A stretch of DNA of 41,186 nucleotides. It comes from Candidatus Saccharimonadota bacterium (lineage in GTDB: Bacteria > Patescibacteriota > Saccharimonadia > Saccharimonadales > Saccharimonadaceae). The notes below the pieces were generated by a model. That model was not told where the DNA came from, searched no databases, and was given only the letters and a program-made list of their open reading frames with translations. This document shows, in pieces, positions 30,721 to 39,737 of this stretch (its first letter is position 1; the number at the start of each line of letters is the position of its first letter). The stretch is from assembly GCA_017513905.1 (NCBI GenBank), contig JAFWMR010000009.1, positions 1-41,186 on the forward strand. The letters are read 5' to 3'. Position numbers and translations under genes: made by a program.

Positions 30721-32088
30721 ATGGAAGAATTAGACGTTAAAGATTTTTTATCTTATCTTAAAAAATATTCATTGGCTCTAATAATCGTGCCATTCTTAGC
30801 GATGCTTGTTGTTCTTTATTACGACAACAACATCAAAGTTCCAGTTTACAACGCTTCTTCCCAAGTTGCCTTGCTTCAATCCGACTCAGCTAACGCAGCT
30901 ACAACCCTTTCCGAAATAAATGCCAACCAAAAGCTCACCACCACCTATTCTGTTATTGCAAAGAGCAAGGCGATTCTTGAACAAGTTATCTTCGAGCTCG
31001 ATCTCAACACCACACCAGAGGCGCTCGCAAAGAATATCAAAGTATCAACAATCTCTGACACCACCATTTTAAAAATCACCGCTACGTCTAAGAACCCAGA
31101 AAACGCAGCTAAGATCGCAAACTCTGTCGCGAACGTGTTTACTAGCAAGACCGATCTTATCAAGACTATTGATAACGTTGCTATTCTAGAGACAGCAGAA
31201 GTACCGGAATTGCCATCTAATAACACTACACTACGCGATGTTGCGCTTTCTGTTCTCGTGTCCATTTTTACTATTACTGGTTTTGCTTTTATTGTTTATT
31301 ATTTTGACGACACTATTAAGTATTCGGAGAATCTAGAAACAGAACTAAAACTTCCACTCGTTGGCAAAATCATTAAAAGCGATATTAAGCTCAAAGATAA
31401 TACTTCGGAAATCCTCATCGACAAATATCCAAAATCTATTATCAGCGAGTCTATCCGTTCGTTGCGTACCAATCTTCAATTTACATCAGTCGATAAAAGA
31501 CTCAAAACTATTCATATCACAAGCTCTGTTGCGAGCGAAGGCAAAAGCTTTGTGGCCGCCAACCTCGCCGCTTCATTCGCCCAAGCTGGCCAAAAAGTTT
31601 TACTTATAGACTGCGACCTGCGAAAAGGTCGTCAACACGTAATCTTCCACAAGCCAAACACGACCGGGCTTTCTAATCTTCTTGCCGATTTCATCGAAAA
31701 ACGTCGTGACTATATCCAAGAAACACGCATCCAGAACTTGTCACTTCTCACTAGGGGCACGTCTGTTCCTAACCCAGCAGAGCTATTGTCGTCCAAGAAG
31801 AACAAAGACCTTATTAAGATCCTCAGAAAAGAATACGACATTATCATCTTTGACTCCGCTCCATGTGGCGCGGTTGCTGATCCAATTATTATGTCAACCC
31901 TTACCGACACGACCATTATTGTTGCAAGAAACTCCAAGACTCCCCGTGCGGCTGTACTAGCCACCAAGGAAGCTCTTGAAAAAGTAGATGCTAAAATTGC
32001 TGGCGTAGTACTAAACGACGTCGATCGAAGAGTGGGCCATTACTATAATTACTATGGCGGATATTATGGAGATCGTCGCAAAAAATAA
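30721..32088 (+). CDS. Wzz-type chain-length regulator fused to a bacterial tyrosine kinase (CpsCD/Wzc-like)
   Basis: 455 residues. Membrane helices at about 17-37 and 177-200 bracket the Wzz-type extracytoplasmic domain; the cytoplasmic kinase domain starts about 225. Walker A SSVASEGKS (about 263-271), Walker A' LLIDCDLRKG and Walker B DIIIFDSAP are intact. A tyrosine cluster GHYYNYYGGYYGDRRKK occupies the last 17 residues and is the expected autophosphorylation site. Such proteins control the length and export of capsule or exopolysaccharide. The fusion within one chain is like Gram-negative Wzc rather than the split CpsC/CpsD of Firmicutes. Shine-Dalgarno GGGAG precedes the ATG. Confidence 0.93.
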   Translation: MEELDVKDFLSYLKKYSLALIIVPFLAMLVVLYYDNNIKVPVYNASSQVALLQSDSANAATTLSEINANQKLTTTYSVIAKSKAILEQVIFELDLNTTPEALAKNIKVSTISDTTILKITATSKNPENAAKIANSVANVFTSKTDLIKTIDNVAILETAEVPELPSNNTTLRDVALSVLVSIFTITGFAFIVYYFDDTIKYSENLETELKLPLVGKIIKSDIKLKDNTSEILIDKYPKSIISESIRSLRTNLQFTSVDKRLKTIHITSSVASEGKSFVAANLAASFAQAGQKVLLIDCDLRKGRQHVIFHKPNTTGLSNLLADFIEKRRDYIQETRIQNLSLLTRGTSVPNPAELLSSKKNKDLIKILRKEYDIIIFDSAPCGAVADPIIMSTLTDTTIIVARNSKTPRAAVLATKEALEKVDAKIAGVVLNDVDRRVGHYYNYYGGYYGDRRKK

Positions 32089-32100
32089 TTGCGAGGCAGC

Positions 32101-32805
32101 ATGATCGACATTCACTCGCATCTTTTGCCTGATGTTGATGATGGGGTGGAGACGTTTGATGAAAGTATAGAAATCTTACGCGAACTCTCCAACCATGGCA
32201 TCAGCAAATTAGTTTTAACTCCTCATCACATCCCAGAAACAATTTATAACTCTCCTCGTCTCGACAACTTGAAATTGTTGCATGAACTGAAAAAGATTGT
32301 ACAAGAAGAGGGGATCAATATGGATCTCTATCTTGGTAATGAGATTTATATTAATCGCGAAATATCCAAGTTTCTTAAGGACAAAATTCTTTCAGCCCTC
32401 AATGATAGTAAATATTTGCTCATCGAACTTCCAATGTCCGGAACATACGAAGGGTACGAAGATATCTTTTATAATTTGCAAGCCGAAGGCTATACCATAA
32501 TACTTGCTCATCCCGAACGTTACATTGCTACCCAAAAAGATTTTACTATTCTGGAACGATTACACAACCTAGGTATTCTTTATCAATGCAATCTAGGAAG
32601 TATTGTAGGCCAATATGGCCATAAGGCTGAAAAGACCATTAAGAAACTCGCCAAGAAGGATCTGATTTTTTCTTTTGGCACAGACACACATCATTTCCGT
32701 GATTTTTCAGAGATTGATGACGCGATTCGTTATCTTACAAAGATATATGGTAAAGCCAAGCTGGACGTGCTCTTAACGGACAACCCGCTTAAAATTCTTA
32801 AATAA
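32101..32805 (+). CDS. CpsB/YwqE-type PHP-domain tyrosine phosphatase
   Basis: 234 residues. The metal-binding PHP motifs are MIDIHSHLLPDVDDG (His5, His7), LTPHH, GNEIYI, ILAHPERY and FGTDTHHF. This family dephosphorylates the tyrosine cluster of the adjacent BY-kinase and so resets polysaccharide polymerisation. A GAGG site (32091-32094) lies 6 nt before the ATG at 32101; an in-frame TTG at 32089 is less likely because the family starts at the ATG. It is the last gene of the LCP, BY-kinase, phosphatase unit. Confidence 0.93.
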   Translation: MIDIHSHLLPDVDDGVETFDESIEILRELSNHGISKLVLTPHHIPETIYNSPRLDNLKLLHELKKIVQEEGINMDLYLGNEIYINREISKFLKDKILSALNDSKYLLIELPMSGTYEGYEDIFYNLQAEGYTIILAHPERYIATQKDFTILERLHNLGILYQCNLGSIVGQYGHKAEKTIKKLAKKDLIFSFGTDTHHFRDFSEIDDAIRYLTKIYGKAKLDVLLTDNPLKILK

Positions 32806-32832
32806 AACACATTTAGAATAATTTTGCTAGTC

Positions 32833-32861
32833 TTGACCAAGCATTTAAGCTTTAGTACAAT
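32833..32861 (+). promoter_or_regulatory. promoter of the 1695-residue surface protein gene
   Basis: TTGACC (32833-32838), 17-bp spacer, TACAAT (32856-32861). GTG at 32868 is 6 nt downstream (leaderless position); ATG at 32889 has GAGG 4 nt before it. Confidence 0.7.
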
Positions 32862-32867
32862 CATAGA

Positions 32868-35800
32868 GTGGAGTATTTTAGAGGTGTCATGAAACCAAGG
32901 CTAAAAACGTTTTTGCTATCCATTTTGTGTTTAGGGCTGATATTCGGCTCGCTTTTTATCTTTAAAAAGGCACCATCGGTTGCTTCCTATAGCTATTATG
33001 AAACCCTCAAAATTTCTCAAGACTCTTTTAATAGCAATTCGATTTGGGGTGGCGGAGAGACACTCGATTCTGTTATTGTATCTGGCGGCCTCGACGGTCG
33101 ATTAGCTCTCTATTCTTCTACGAACCATACACCAGGCGGTCTTGATCCGTCCGGCGCACTTAGCCTCAATGGCGTACCATATCAGCTCAGCTGGACTGGC
33201 GCCAATGATTATGTCGGTAATGATACTATTAACTTACATTCTGGTCATGAATCAGCCGTAATTAATCTTGATACGGTTGGCGCTTATGAGAAACTATACA
33301 TTCTCGGTACAGCTAGCGGGCCTAGCGAAAGCGATTATGCGAATATGACAATCGTTGTTCACTATACAGATGAGACATCCGATGAGGTCAATTATCAACT
33401 TTATGATTTACGCGATTCTACGCCGATCCAAGGAGTGTATAAATGGCCAGGCCTTGTCGGTAGATCCATTATTGAAGAACAAGAATACGAAGGTTCAACC
33501 ATTGACGCACCATACCTTCAATCTGCCACAATCAACATCGACTCTAAAAAGCTAGTATCTTCCATAGAAGTCAACCTAGTCGGCCTTAATGGTGAATCAG
33601 TTAGCTCGGGGGTTTATTGCGGAATTTACGCTATTACCGGTATGGTCAACGTGGCCACACCGAACCCAGTGGAGTCTGTTTATTCAAGTAACATTACGGA
33701 AACAACCGCTGATATACAATGGCAAACAGTTATGGGCGCTACCAGCTATCGTCTCGATGTTGCTTCCGATCCTAGTTTTAAGAATGTTTTGCCTGATTAT
33801 AATAATCTATATACTCAAAATGACTTGGTGACAGTCACTGGCCTTAGCGGCGGGACCACATACTATGCTCGTGTTCGAGCTGAGAATGCCGAAGGTCAAA
33901 GTGCTAGTTCAAGTTATATTAGCTTCATCACGGATCCAGAAACGATTCCACCGACGATCTCTATAGTTGCAAATCCTGGCCTCATCCAAATTCAAGATAA
34001 CATCACTGTTGTAGGCTCCGACGCTAGTGGTATTAAAGAAATTGACGAGAGTTTGGACGGCGGAACGACTTGGACCGAATATTCTAATAATGACCGCACG
34101 GATCGCCTCATCACGGAAAATGGTACTTATTGCTATCGTGCCATTGACAACTATGACAACATAAGCGAAGTTGCTTGTGTTACATACGCCAATCTCGACA
34201 CAACCAAACCATCTATTCTAGTTAATACTAATGGTTATACAGAAGAAGAATGGACGAGTGCCCCTGTCACCTTGTCTATCGAAAACCTCACGACGAACGT
34301 TGGACAAACTAAGTTTTATTATTCAACGGATGGCGCAAACTGGTTGCCATACGAGAACACATTGATTGTCAATGAAGAAACGGGCACCGATGGTAAAACA
34401 TATTATTTTAAAGCTGTCAGTCAAGCTGGAGTCGAAAGCGACGTCCAAACCATTATCGTTCGACGTGACATCACTGCGCCTGACGGAGAAATTGCAAGCT
34501 CAAATAATGGCTGGAACCAATTCTTGAATACCATCACATTTGGCTTATTCTTTAATGAAACCGTCAATTTTGATATTACTGCAACAGATGATCTGTCTGG
34601 CATAAACCGCATTGAGTACTTAATCTCTAGCGAGGCCTTCGAATCTAAAGAAACCGCTATCGCTGCCGACGGTTGGAACGAAGTATCCGGGCCTGTGTCT
34701 ATCGACCCAGAAGGTGATTATATTCTTTACTTTAAGCTTATCGACAATGCTGGGAACATCTCCGTAATCAACACAGACGGCATTGTTCTCGACGCTACGA
34801 AGGCTCTTATTCGTGGATATATCGACGCCAGTCACACTTTCTCGCTGGAGGATGGCGAAACCTATTACTTGGTCCGAAAACTTCTAGTCACAGACAATCG
34901 CAATTTAAGTTCTATCAAAGTAAACGATCACAATATAACACTTCAAGATAATAACATTATCGACCTTTCGCCTAATCAAACCTACACGGTGATTGCAACG
35001 GATAAAGCTGGTAACGCTACAAGCCTTACTATCCGCACCGGTTCTCTTGCCGACCTTGATCTTAATCTCACGAACGATACTTTTAGAACCAATGACCGCT
35101 CTGATATTGCGATTGCTAGAAACGAACTATCAAAAATTAAAGATTCTGAAGGAAGCTATGCAACTGAAGAAGAGCAACAAGTTATTTCAGACCTCATTAC
35201 ATCTTATGATAATTTATTAGAACAAATCAGCACCATTGAGGCTAAGCTGGACGATGAAGCAAATCGCTGGGCCGCCACTCCCGATATCGACCATGTTACT
35301 TCGGCTAATTACGAAAGTATTCAAACTCTATTAAATGATATACAAACCACATTAGATGAATGCAGCCCACATATTACCATTGAGGAGACTAATATATTAT
35401 TAATACAAAAACGCGAGCTCGAAGACAAACTTCGTCGCTTAACTTCTGTAGAAAATAATCTCGAGACTATAGATATAGTAAATCACACAAATGTTAACAT
35501 CATTAAAACAGAAGATAAAGCCGAACTAGAAGACCTAAAGAACATCGCTAAGGCTCTTGTCGATGGCAATAATCTGACCATAGACGAACGAGACGATGTC
35601 AATCTAGAACTTGAGCTTATCCGTGAACTAATCACCAAGGTCGATAATGCACTTTCTGCCAAGAACACACCTGCGATTAACGCCATTAGTGCAATTATTC
35701 CAACAGGCTACACGATTAATGACATGGACATTCTCGTGGCTGCCAAAACAGATCTAGAAACCGCAATCGAAGAATATAGCAACAATTATACCGATGCCGA

Positions 35801-37955
35801 AAAACAAGAGCTGAATACTAAACTTATAGCCATCTATTCTTCAATTGACGATATTAATAATCAAATTTGGGAAGAAACGCGTCGCACTACTTTCCCAACG
35901 ATATCCGTTAAGGCAAATACTCGAGAATGGATTCCTATGGATATCGTCGGGGTATCCGCTACAGATAACTATGGCATAGATAGAATAGAATACTCTGCCG
36001 ACGGTGGTCAAACCTGGAGCCGCGTGACAGATTACGACTCGGGTACGATAGAAATAATCAAGAACGGTACTTATATTTTCCGTGCAACCAATGAATTCTC
36101 TAATGTCGCTACAGAGACTGTGGAATATCATAATATAGATCCAACTACCCCAATTGTATCCGTCGATACTCACGGTTATTCGTCCGGATCTTGGACTAAC
36201 CAACCAGTCGTCCTCAGCGCCGAAAATGTCGCAAGCAATAACAGCCCTACCTCCATTTATTATCGGATTGTTTCTACAGTTGATGGGGAAAATGATTGGC
36301 TACCATATACTGGCAATATAATCATTACTGAAGATACAGAATTCAGCCAGCTTGAGTTTAAAGCTATATCTGGTGCAGGCATTGAAAGTACTATTGAACG
36401 CGTTATAGTCAGGAAAGACTCCGTTGTACCAACTGGAACAATCTCACTAGAAGAGAATTCACTAAATAGCTTTCTTAACTCTATTACGTTTGGTCTTTTC
36501 TTCAACGAAACAAGAAACTACAAAATGGTTGCTACAGATGATCATTCCGGCATAAATACCATTGAATATTTGATCTCAGATTCCGAACTAAACACTGACG
36601 AGTTGGTCGCATCAACAAATTGGAAAACAACAGACGGCGTTGTCCCGGTTGACCCTAACAAGACGACGAATATCTATTATCGGCTTGTCGACCATGCTGA
36701 CAACATTTCTATAGTCACACTTTCTGGTATTGTCTTTGATCTACCGGGGTTGTCAAATGTTGATATTTCAGTCACTACCGGAGAATCCAATCTATTAACT
36801 CTTGCTACTGCAACCGGATCAATTGATCTTCTCCCCGACCTTAATCACGCAACGGCTGACGATCTGGCAGTTATTAACTCTATCAGAGATGAGCTTGCCA
36901 ATTATTTAGAGCGCCATCATGATGATACATCTGGTGTAGTAGATGACATTCTAGCTGATTATAATCATACCGCAAGTACAATCGCAGAAATTGAAGAAAA
37001 TGTCTCCATCATTGAAAGCTCTTACGCCACCATAGAAGACATCAACAGTGTAACTTCTGACAGTAAAGAGCGTATTACCGCCATAATTACTGCTATTACC
37101 GACGTGGAAGAAAATAGAGGCAATCATCTAACAATCATCGAACGCCAGACTTTCAACACTATGCTTGACGACCTTTACAATAAGCTCTCTCGGATAATTG
37201 AGATTCAAACCGAGTATGAAGACATTGATACTGGCGTAAATAGCTACGATATCAACACTGTTACAAAAGATGACCTCAGCGACCTAGCCACTCTTAAGGC
37301 TCGCATTAGCGTCTTGTTGGGGAGCGCTAATATCACCGACGAAGAAAAAAATCACCTCCGAGAGCTCCTAACGATAATCGCCGAATTAGAAGATCGCATT
37401 GCTGAAGCAGAGAAAGCTCTCGAAGAAGCGAAAGATCACGACCATTCTGGAGGGATCAACTCAGACAATGTTACGCCAGGTGACCAAACCACATTGCAAG
37501 ATGCTGCAAATGCATACGCCGAAGCTCTAGGCGTCTTTGACTCGAACCTATCACTATCCGACCTGTTCGATATCAATAATAGAATCACGATTATAAATTC
37601 TGCGCTTGATATTCTTGATCAAGTTGCCGAGTTTGAAGCGATGATCTCGCGCTTGCCAAACCCAGAAGATGTCGATTACGATTCTCGTCTACTAATTAAA
37701 GCTGCAGAAGGAGCGTATAACGCCCTTTCTGAATACGGCCGCTCACTTGTGGGGCCAAGCTTGTTAGCCAGATACCGCGCCGTGCTCGACGCATACAGGG
37801 CATACTTAGAAGGATCGCCGCTTCTTTATGCCTTCGAGACACTAGACGTTGTTTGGTGGGGAGTATCAACTTTTGCTATTGTCGGTATATTTATATTTAT
37901 AGTTCGCCGTACGCATAGGCGCTATATCGAAACTGGTGATTCCGATAATTTCTAA
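32868..37955 (+). CDS. giant cell-surface protein, FnIII plus duplicated Ig-like and helical modules
   Basis: 1695 residues counted from GTG 32868; an ATG at 32889 is an alternative start that removes only 7 residues. A signal peptide (about 1-40) precedes an N-terminal beta domain (45-262), an FnIII domain (about 266-358) and then two copies of a block: Ig-like modules (362-720 and 1010-1300) each followed by a long helical stretch rich in Ile/Asn/Thr/Glu (about 725-1005 and 1305-1640). The copies are offset by about 648-650 residues; for example NQFLNTITFGLFFNET (550) and NSFLNSITFGLFFNET (1200). A single helix (about 1660-1679) and the basic RRTHRRY tail anchor it in the membrane; there is no PDTG motif. 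An adhesin or stalk role is inferred. It lies next to polysaccharide-control genes. Confidence 0.85.
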   Translation: MEYFRGVMKPRLKTFLLSILCLGLIFGSLFIFKKAPSVASYSYYETLKISQDSFNSNSIWGGGETLDSVIVSGGLDGRLALYSSTNHTPGGLDPSGALSLNGVPYQLSWTGANDYVGNDTINLHSGHESAVINLDTVGAYEKLYILGTASGPSESDYANMTIVVHYTDETSDEVNYQLYDLRDSTPIQGVYKWPGLVGRSIIEEQEYEGSTIDAPYLQSATINIDSKKLVSSIEVNLVGLNGESVSSGVYCGIYAITGMVNVATPNPVESVYSSNITETTADIQWQTVMGATSYRLDVASDPSFKNVLPDYNNLYTQNDLVTVTGLSGGTTYYARVRAENAEGQSASSSYISFITDPETIPPTISIVANPGLIQIQDNITVVGSDASGIKEIDESLDGGTTWTEYSNNDRTDRLITENGTYCYRAIDNYDNISEVACVTYANLDTTKPSILVNTNGYTEEEWTSAPVTLSIENLTTNVGQTKFYYSTDGANWLPYENTLIVNEETGTDGKTYYFKAVSQAGVESDVQTIIVRRDITAPDGEIASSNNGWNQFLNTITFGLFFNETVNFDITATDDLSGINRIEYLISSEAFESKETAIAADGWNEVSGPVSIDPEGDYILYFKLIDNAGNISVINTDGIVLDATKALIRGYIDASHTFSLEDGETYYLVRKLLVTDNRNLSSIKVNDHNITLQDNNIIDLSPNQTYTVIATDKAGNATSLTIRTGSLADLDLNLTNDTFRTNDRSDIAIARNELSKIKDSEGSYATEEEQQVISDLITSYDNLLEQISTIEAKLDDEANRWAATPDIDHVTSANYESIQTLLNDIQTTLDECSPHITIEETNILLIQKRELEDKLRRLTSVENNLETIDIVNHTNVNIIKTEDKAELEDLKNIAKALVDGNNLTIDERDDVNLELELIRELITKVDNALSAKNTPAINAISAIIPTGYTINDMDILVAAKTDLETAIEEYSNNYTDAEKQELNTKLIAIYSSIDDINNQIWEETRRTTFPTISVKANTREWIPMDIVGVSATDNYGIDRIEYSADGGQTWSRVTDYDSGTIEIIKNGTYIFRATNEFSNVATETVEYHNIDPTTPIVSVDTHGYSSGSWTNQPVVLSAENVASNNSPTSIYYRIVSTVDGENDWLPYTGNIIITEDTEFSQLEFKAISGAGIESTIERVIVRKDSVVPTGTISLEENSLNSFLNSITFGLFFNETRNYKMVATDDHSGINTIEYLISDSELNTDELVASTNWKTTDGVVPVDPNKTTNIYYRLVDHADNISIVTLSGIVFDLPGLSNVDISVTTGESNLLTLATATGSIDLLPDLNHATADDLAVINSIRDELANYLERHHDDTSGVVDDILADYNHTASTIAEIEENVSIIESSYATIEDINSVTSDSKERITAIITAITDVEENRGNHLTIIERQTFNTMLDDLYNKLSRIIEIQTEYEDIDTGVNSYDINTVTKDDLSDLATLKARISVLLGSANITDEEKNHLRELLTIIAELEDRIAEAEKALEEAKDHDHSGGINSDNVTPGDQTTLQDAANAYAEALGVFDSNLSLSDLFDINNRITIINSALDILDQVAEFEAMISRLPNPEDVDYDSRLLIKAAEGAYNALSEYGRSLVGPSLLARYRAVLDAYRAYLEGSPLLYAFETLDVVWWGVSTFAIVGIFIFIVRRTHRRYIETGDSDNF

Positions 37956-38072
37956 ATAATTATAGAGGGTGGGAGGATTATTTTACAAAACTCAATAATT
38001 ATTTTATAAAAACCGAACAACCCGAACAGGGAAAAGCCAAAATTAAGACATAATAATTTTGGAAAATCAATA

Positions 38073-38100
38073 TTGACTCTGCTTGTGCTTGTGCTAAAAT
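38073..38100 (+). promoter_or_regulatory. promoter of the candidate small RNA
   Basis: TTGACT (38073-38078), 16-bp spacer ending in TGC, and TAAAAT (38095-38100), so an extended -10 with a near-consensus -35. Confidence 0.6.
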
Positions 38101-38106
38101 AAAAAT

Positions 38107-38232
38107 AAGAAATTCGAACGGATCTAACGTTGAGAGGCGTTCAAATTTCAGGAGGTGGGGTTCCGTACCATTCACCTAGAAAGAAATCTAAACAAACAAA
38201 AATGCGCTACATTTCGTTTGGCGCATTTTTTT
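38107..38232 (+). ncRNA. candidate structured small RNA of about 125 nt
   Basis: Between a good promoter and a clear terminator there is no credible ORF. Hairpin 1: GAAATTCGAACG (38109-38120) with CGTTCAAATTTC (38138-38149), 12 positions with one mismatch. Hairpin 2: AGGTG (38153-38157) with CACCT (38173-38177), with inner GG/CC. Hairpin 3 is the terminator. It carries AGGAGGTG (38150-38157), a perfect match to the anti-Shine-Dalgarno of 16S rRNA, partly masked by hairpin 2 and not followed by a start codon. I could not match it to 6S, SRP, tmRNA or RNase P. The family is unknown. Confidence 0.5.
38202..38232 (+). terminator. intrinsic terminator of the candidate small RNA
   Basis: AATGCGC and GCGCATT arms around a 13-nt loop, followed by seven T (38226-38232). 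Confidence 0.85.
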
Positions 38233-38237
38233 CTACG

Positions 38238-38246
38238 TGATATAAT
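38238..38246 (+). promoter_or_regulatory. extended -10 promoter of tRNA-Cys
   Basis: TGA followed by TATAAT (38241-38246), only 8 nt before the mature tRNA 5' end, so the transcript should start at or within about 2 nt of the tRNA. Confidence 0.7.
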
Positions 38247-38254
38247 AAACATAT

Positions 38255-38328
38255 GGTGCTGTGGCGGAGTGGTTACGCAGCGGTCTGCAAAACCGCGTAC
38301 ACCAGTTCAATTCTGGTCGGCACCTCCA
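38255..38328 (+). tRNA. tRNA-Cys (anticodon GCA)
   Basis: A 74-nt cloverleaf: acceptor GGTGCTG pairing with CGGCACC (one T-G pair), anticodon stem CGGTC-type with loop containing GCA, T arm CCAGTTCAATTCTGG, discriminator T and encoded CCA. Confidence 0.96.
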
Positions 38329-38330
38329 AA

Positions 38331-38360
38331 TAAAAACAAGCCCATAAGGGCTTATTTTTA
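38331..38360. terminator. bidirectional terminator between tRNA-Cys and enolase
   Basis: AAGCCC (38338-38343), loop ATAA, GGGCTT (38348-38353), with A-rich sequence before and T-rich after. Confidence 0.8.
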
Positions 38361-38381
38361 TTATTTTGGGAACCTAACGGC

Positions 38382-39662
38382 TTAGAACGGATTGGCGAGC
38401 CCGAGCCTAGAATTACCTTCAGCTATACGAATCAACTCATTATATTTCGCTATACGCTCAGAACGCGAGAGAGAACCAGTCTTAATTTGTCCAGCGCCCA
38501 ACCCGACCGCGATATGAGCAATAGATACATCTTCAGTCTCCCCAGAACGATGTGAGATAATTGTATTAAATTCAGCCTTCTTCGCCATCATTACGGCGTT
38601 AATCGTCTCAGATAATGATCCGATTTGGTTCGGCTTAATCAAAATAGCGTTTCCGGCTTTCTCTTCGATACCTTTTTTGAGAAGGCGTGTATTTGTTACG
38701 AACAAATCATCGCCAACAATCTGAATACGCTCACCAAGCCGCTTAGTCATGGCTTTCCAGCCTTCCCAATCATTCTCAGCGTGCCCATCTTCAATTGAAA
38801 TCACTGGATAATTATCGATAATCCAGTTGTACCAGTTCGTCAGATCGTCCGATGTTTTCCAATCCCCGTTTGTCTTTAATACGTAATGATCCTTGTCGTA
38901 AAACTCGCTAGAAGCGATATCCATGCCCATTGCAATATCTACACCAAGCTTGTATCCGGCCTTTTCTATGGCTTGCTTGATACATTCAAGTGGTTCATTA
39001 TTGCCTTCGCGAACCTTAGGAGCGTATCCTCCTTCGTCACCTACGGTAACAGGATAACCACGCTCCTTCAAGACGACCTTCAAAGCGTGGAATACTTCAG
39101 CTCCCATTCTTACAGCATCAGCAATATTACCAGCACCCTTTGGAATAATCATATATTCTTGAAAATCTGTCGCCCAATCCGCATGCTCTCCGCCATTCAT
39201 AACATTCATCATTGGAAGCGGTATAGACATTTGGTCCATAGTTCCAGCGAGCTCGGCGATATATGCGTAAAAAGGCAAATGTTTTGCCCTCGCTACCGCT
39301 TTGGCCGTAGCCAACGAAACGGCAAGGATGGCATTTGCGCCGAGGCGCGTCTTGTCCGGCGTACCATCAAGATCGAGCATAATCTGATCGACGACAGATT
39401 GATCGGCCGAATTGCCTACGAGTACATCTTTTATCTTGGAATTTACATTCCAGACGGCTTTCAGAACACTCTTGCCATCATAAAACTTTGGATCATTGTC
39501 ACGAAGCTCAAGTGCTTCGCCCGATCCAGTAGACGCGCCTGACGGTACTGCCGCTCGACCCGCCTGACCAGACTCTAGAAACACATCCGCCTCCACGGTC
39601 GGATTCCCCCTCGAGTCTAGAATCTGCCTCGCTTTTATATTAGAAATAGTAAAATTATCCAT
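38382..39662 (-). CDS. eno: enolase (phosphopyruvate hydratase)
   Basis: 426 residues from ATG 39662. Enolase converts 2-phosphoglycerate to phosphoenolpyruvate. Motifs: [56 protein letters not shown], the catalytic Glu region [22 protein letters not shown] (metal site), [25 protein letters not shown] (catalytic Lys) and [10 protein letters not shown]. All catalytic residues are in place and length is standard. An earlier in-frame ATG at 39668 would leave only 1 nt after TATAAT (39675-39670), whereas 39662 gives the 7-nt leaderless spacing, so I use 39662. Confidence 0.97.
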   Translation of the reverse strand: MDNFTISNIKARQILDSRGNPTVEADVFLESGQAGRAAVPSGASTGSGEALELRDNDPKFYDGKSVLKAVWNVNSKIKDVLVGNSADQSVVDQIMLDLDGTPDKTRLGANAILAVSLATAKAVARAKHLPFYAYIAELAGTMDQMSIPLPMMNVMNGGEHADWATDFQEYMIIPKGAGNIADAVRMGAEVFHALKVVLKERGYPVTVGDEGGYAPKVREGNNEPLECIKQAIEKAGYKLGVDIAMGMDIASSEFYDKDHYVLKTNGDWKTSDDLTNWYNWIIDNYPVISIEDGHAENDWEGWKAMTKRLGERIQIVGDDLFVTNTRLLKKGIEEKAGNAILIKPNQIGSLSETINAVMMAKKAEFNTIISHRSGETEDVSIAHIAVGLGAGQIKTGSLSRSERIAKYNELIRIAEGNSRLGLANPF

Positions 39663-39669
39663 AAGCATT

Positions 39670-39678
39670 ATTATAGCA
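39670..39678 (-). promoter_or_regulatory. extended -10 box, leaderless start of eno
   Basis: TGC followed by TATAAT (39675-39670 on the minus strand), 7 nt to the ATG at 39662. Confidence 0.7.
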
Positions 39679-39708
39679 GAAAAACATTAAAATACATACA
39701 TGAAATTA

Positions 39709-39717
39709 TGCTATAAT
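39709..39717 (+). promoter_or_regulatory. extended -10 promoter of the 39738 gene
   Basis: TGC followed by TATAAT (39712-39717), giving a leader of about 14 nt before ATG 39738; GAAAGAA may be a weak Shine-Dalgarno. Confidence 0.6.
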
Positions 39718-39737
39718 GACCTCGAAAGAACAGACAA

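Noticed and set aside
38155-38385. ORF from a GTG right after AGGAG
   Set aside because: It runs through the terminator and tRNA-Cys, and the Shine-Dalgarno touches the GTG; not a real gene.
39663-39668. Enolase start two codons upstream
   Set aside because: It would leave 1 nt after the -10 box; 39662 has the standard 7-nt leaderless spacing.
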